Origin: Eubacterium sp. CAG:841
Lineage (GTDB): Bacteria > Bacillota > Clostridia > Oscillospirales > CAG-272
NCBI GenBank assembly: GCA_000437375.1
Contig: FR898235.1
Location: 79,161 to 86,148, forward strand
Length of the DNA: 6,988 nt
Reading direction: 5' to 3'
Shown here: one piece after another, positions 5,575 to 6,988 of the stretch
How positions within the stretch are numbered: position 1 is the stretch's first letter
How the letters are laid out: each line of letters begins with the position of its first letter
Position numbers and translations under genes: made by a program
Notes under the pieces: generated by a model
What the model was told of the DNA's origin: nothing
Seen by the model: the letters and a program-made list of their open reading frames with translations, nothing else
Database searches by the model: none

Positions 5575-6858
5575 ATGAAGCTTTATTGGAATAAAAAATA
5601 TACCACTATAGCCGTATATATCGCGCTCGTTCTGCTTGCCGCAACGTTTATCGTTTTCTTCTTCCTCAACAACAACGATTTCGGAGGCTATATAAAGAAA
5701 TTTTTCTCCGTGCTTTCCCCTTTGATATACGGAATTATAATAGCCTATCTTCTAAACCCCATAGTCGGACTTTTTGACAGGAAAGTATTCGCCTTTATGA
5801 ATAAAAAGAAAGGTCTGCGACGTTTACGTCGCGCGCTTTCCGTAACCGCAACGATGATAATCTTCCTTCTCTTTATCTCGCTGCTCATATCGGCGCTTGC
5901 ACCTCAGCTCATATCGAGCATAACCGAGCTTCAGACAAAATTCAAGGACTACGTTGAAACCGCCCGCAAATGGCTTTCGGATATAAGCTCGTCATCACAG
6001 CTTCTCGGTCAGCTGGCAAGCTCTCTCAATGAATACATCGAAAAGTTCCTTGAAAAAACAGAGGAAATTGTCGATGTCGTTATGCCGTGGCTCAGCTCGT
6101 TTGCGACATCGCTTCTCAGCGCTGTCAAAGATGCGCTTATAGGCATAGTTTTTGCGGTATTCATTCTGTGCGGAAAAGAACGTATCGGCGCAGTGACAAA
6201 CAAACTGCTTAACGCTTACCTTTCAGACTCAAAACGCGAAAAGCTCGTTTCCGCCGTCAAACGTGCGGACAGCAGCTTCGGCGGATATATAAAAGGCACG
6301 CTTCTTGACGCCATCTTCGTCGGAGTTGTAAACTTCTTTGCGCTCTGGCTGCTCGGCGTACCGTTTTATCCGCTTATCGCCGTTATACTCGGTATAACAA
6401 ATATGATTCCGATCTTCGGACCGTGGATAGGTACTGTTCCCTGTGCAATAATTATTCTTATTGCGGCACCGTCAAAAGTCATTCCGTTTGTTTTGTTCAC
6501 TCTCGTCTTTCAGGGTATCGACGGAAACGTCATTGCGCCGAAGCTTATCGGTTCAAACATCGGTATGCCTTCGGAATGGGTAGTTATATCGATAACGGTA
6601 ATGTCGGGCTTCTTCGGTGCGCCCGGAATGATAATCGGAGTTCCTACGTTTGCTGTTATTTATACGCTCATCGGAGATCATATAAACGCAAAGCTGAAAA
6701 AGAAGGGATGCACCTGCGAGGACAGCGAATATTGCGAAGGCAGAGCTAAAGCGCTTTTGCTGGAAGCCGCTGCAGATGAAACCGAAAAAGAAGAAAAAAA
6801 GAAGAATAAGAAAAAAAGCCCTCCCGAAGAAAATTCGGAAAGCGGAGAAAATTCATAA
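5575..6858 (+). CDS. AI-2E family transporter (permease paralogue B)
   Basis: Membrane permease of 427 residues, paralogous to the gene at 2630-3967 over nearly its full length: same WNKKYTTIAVY opening (5-15), FFFLNN-DFG (28-36), GVP-YPLI (261-268), a FGP loop (281-283) and GAPGMIIGVP (348-357). Helices are expected near 11-31, 45-62, 88-110, 183-200, 243-262, 264-312, 332-348 and 351-366, with an amphipathic region at about 112-180. It keeps the usual N61-P62 after AYLL. The tail (370-427) is cytoplasmic-looking and strongly charged (KEEKKKNKKK), and carries three Cys at 379, 381 and 387 that permease A lacks. ATG 5575 follows AAGGAG (5563-5568) by 6 bases. It is the last gene before a strong terminator, 25 bp after the hydrolase. 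Substrate unknown; the family covers more than autoinducer-2. Confidence 0.9.
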   Translation: MKLYWNKKYTTIAVYIALVLLAATFIVFFFLNNNDFGGYIKKFFSVLSPLIYGIIIAYLLNPIVGLFDRKVFAFMNKKKGLRRLRRALSVTATMIIFLLFISLLISALAPQLISSITELQTKFKDYVETARKWLSDISSSSQLLGQLASSLNEYIEKFLEKTEEIVDVVMPWLSSFATSLLSAVKDALIGIVFAVFILCGKERIGAVTNKLLNAYLSDSKREKLVSAVKRADSSFGGYIKGTLLDAIFVGVVNFFALWLLGVPFYPLIAVILGITNMIPIFGPWIGTVPCAIIILIAAPSKVIPFVLFTLVFQGIDGNVIAPKLIGSNIGMPSEWVVISITVMSGFFGAPGMIIGVPTFAVIYTLIGDHINAKLKKKGCTCEDSEYCEGRAKALLLEAAADETEKEEKKKNKKKSPPEENSESGENS

Positions 6859-6866
6859 CCAAAAGC

Positions 6867-6906
6867 AAAAAAACGGCACAAGAGCATAGCCTTGTGCCGT
6901 TTTTTT
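6867..6906. terminator. Strong intrinsic terminator after permease B
   Basis: CGGCACAAG (6874-6882) pairs perfectly with CTTGTGCCG (6891-6899) around an 8-base loop. Seven T follow (6900-6906), matched by seven A on the left (6867-6873). It begins 8 bases after the permease stop. The symmetry would also stop leftward transcription, though no leftward gene is seen within the window to its right. Confidence 0.95.
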
Positions 6907-6930
6907 ATTTTTATCGTTTTTTCATTTACG

Positions 6931-6959
6931 TTTTCATCTGATGCTTCATATATTATAAT
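6931..6959 (+). promoter_or_regulatory. Promoter for a gene beyond the right edge
   Basis: -35 TTTTCA (6931-6936, 4 of 6 matches), a 17-bp spacer and a perfect -10 TATAAT (6954-6959). It follows the terminator and no coding frame is visible after it, so the start codon should lie past 6988. Confidence 0.55.
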
Positions 6960-6988
6960 CAGAACTTATATTACAAATCGAAAGAAAA

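Noticed and set aside
1..6988. Mobile element, CRISPR array, phage attachment site or defence system
   Set aside because: No transposase, integrase, regularly spaced repeats or duplication of the tRNA 3' end was seen. All larger genes belong to ordinary chromosomal families.

Overview
This looks like chromosomal DNA from a low-to-moderate GC Gram-positive anaerobe, most likely a member of Clostridia (Oscillospiraceae or Lachnospiraceae type). The reasons are strong AGGAGG ribosome binding sites, TTGACA/TATAAT-type promoters often carrying an extended TGn -10, a TTG start codon, and AI-2E-family proteins that open with the W-N-K-K-Y-T-T-I-A-V-Y signature I associate with Clostridia. The genus cannot be fixed from this window.

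Layout. At the left edge a possible C-terminal gene fragment (+ strand) ends one base from the 3' end of malQ (- strand), a 4-alpha-glucanotransferase. malQ and mntP (manganese efflux) diverge from a compact intergenic region with two well-formed back-to-back promoters. mntP ends at a symmetrical hairpin terminator that also closes a 33-codon gene on the minus strand (2294-2395), which has its own ribosome binding site. The stretch 2396-2629 holds the control regions of that small gene and of the first AI-2E-family permease gene (2630-3967).

A 227-bp gene-free stretch follows, with imperfect direct repeats, short complementary segments and a 17-bp palindrome. It leads into tRNA-Arg(CCU) with encoded CCA. 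Only 29 bp later comes a GNAT acetyltransferase gene, then an SGNH/GDSL hydrolase gene and a second AI-2E-family permease gene. The last two are 25 bp apart. A strong intrinsic terminator closes this block at 6867-6906, and a promoter for a gene beyond the right edge lies at 6931-6959.

How they fit together. malQ (maltodextrin metabolism) and mntP (metal homeostasis) are independent housekeeping functions. The tRNA-GNAT-SGNH-permease block could be read from the tRNA promoter onward, since no convincing promoter is visible inside it. The two permeases are diverged paralogues; their substrates cannot be told from sequence, and the family name should not be read as proof of autoinducer-2 transport. 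I see no phage, transposon, CRISPR or defence system. The least ordinary items are the 33-codon gene, the tRNA-mRNA arrangement, and the structured but unassigned DNA upstream of the tRNA.
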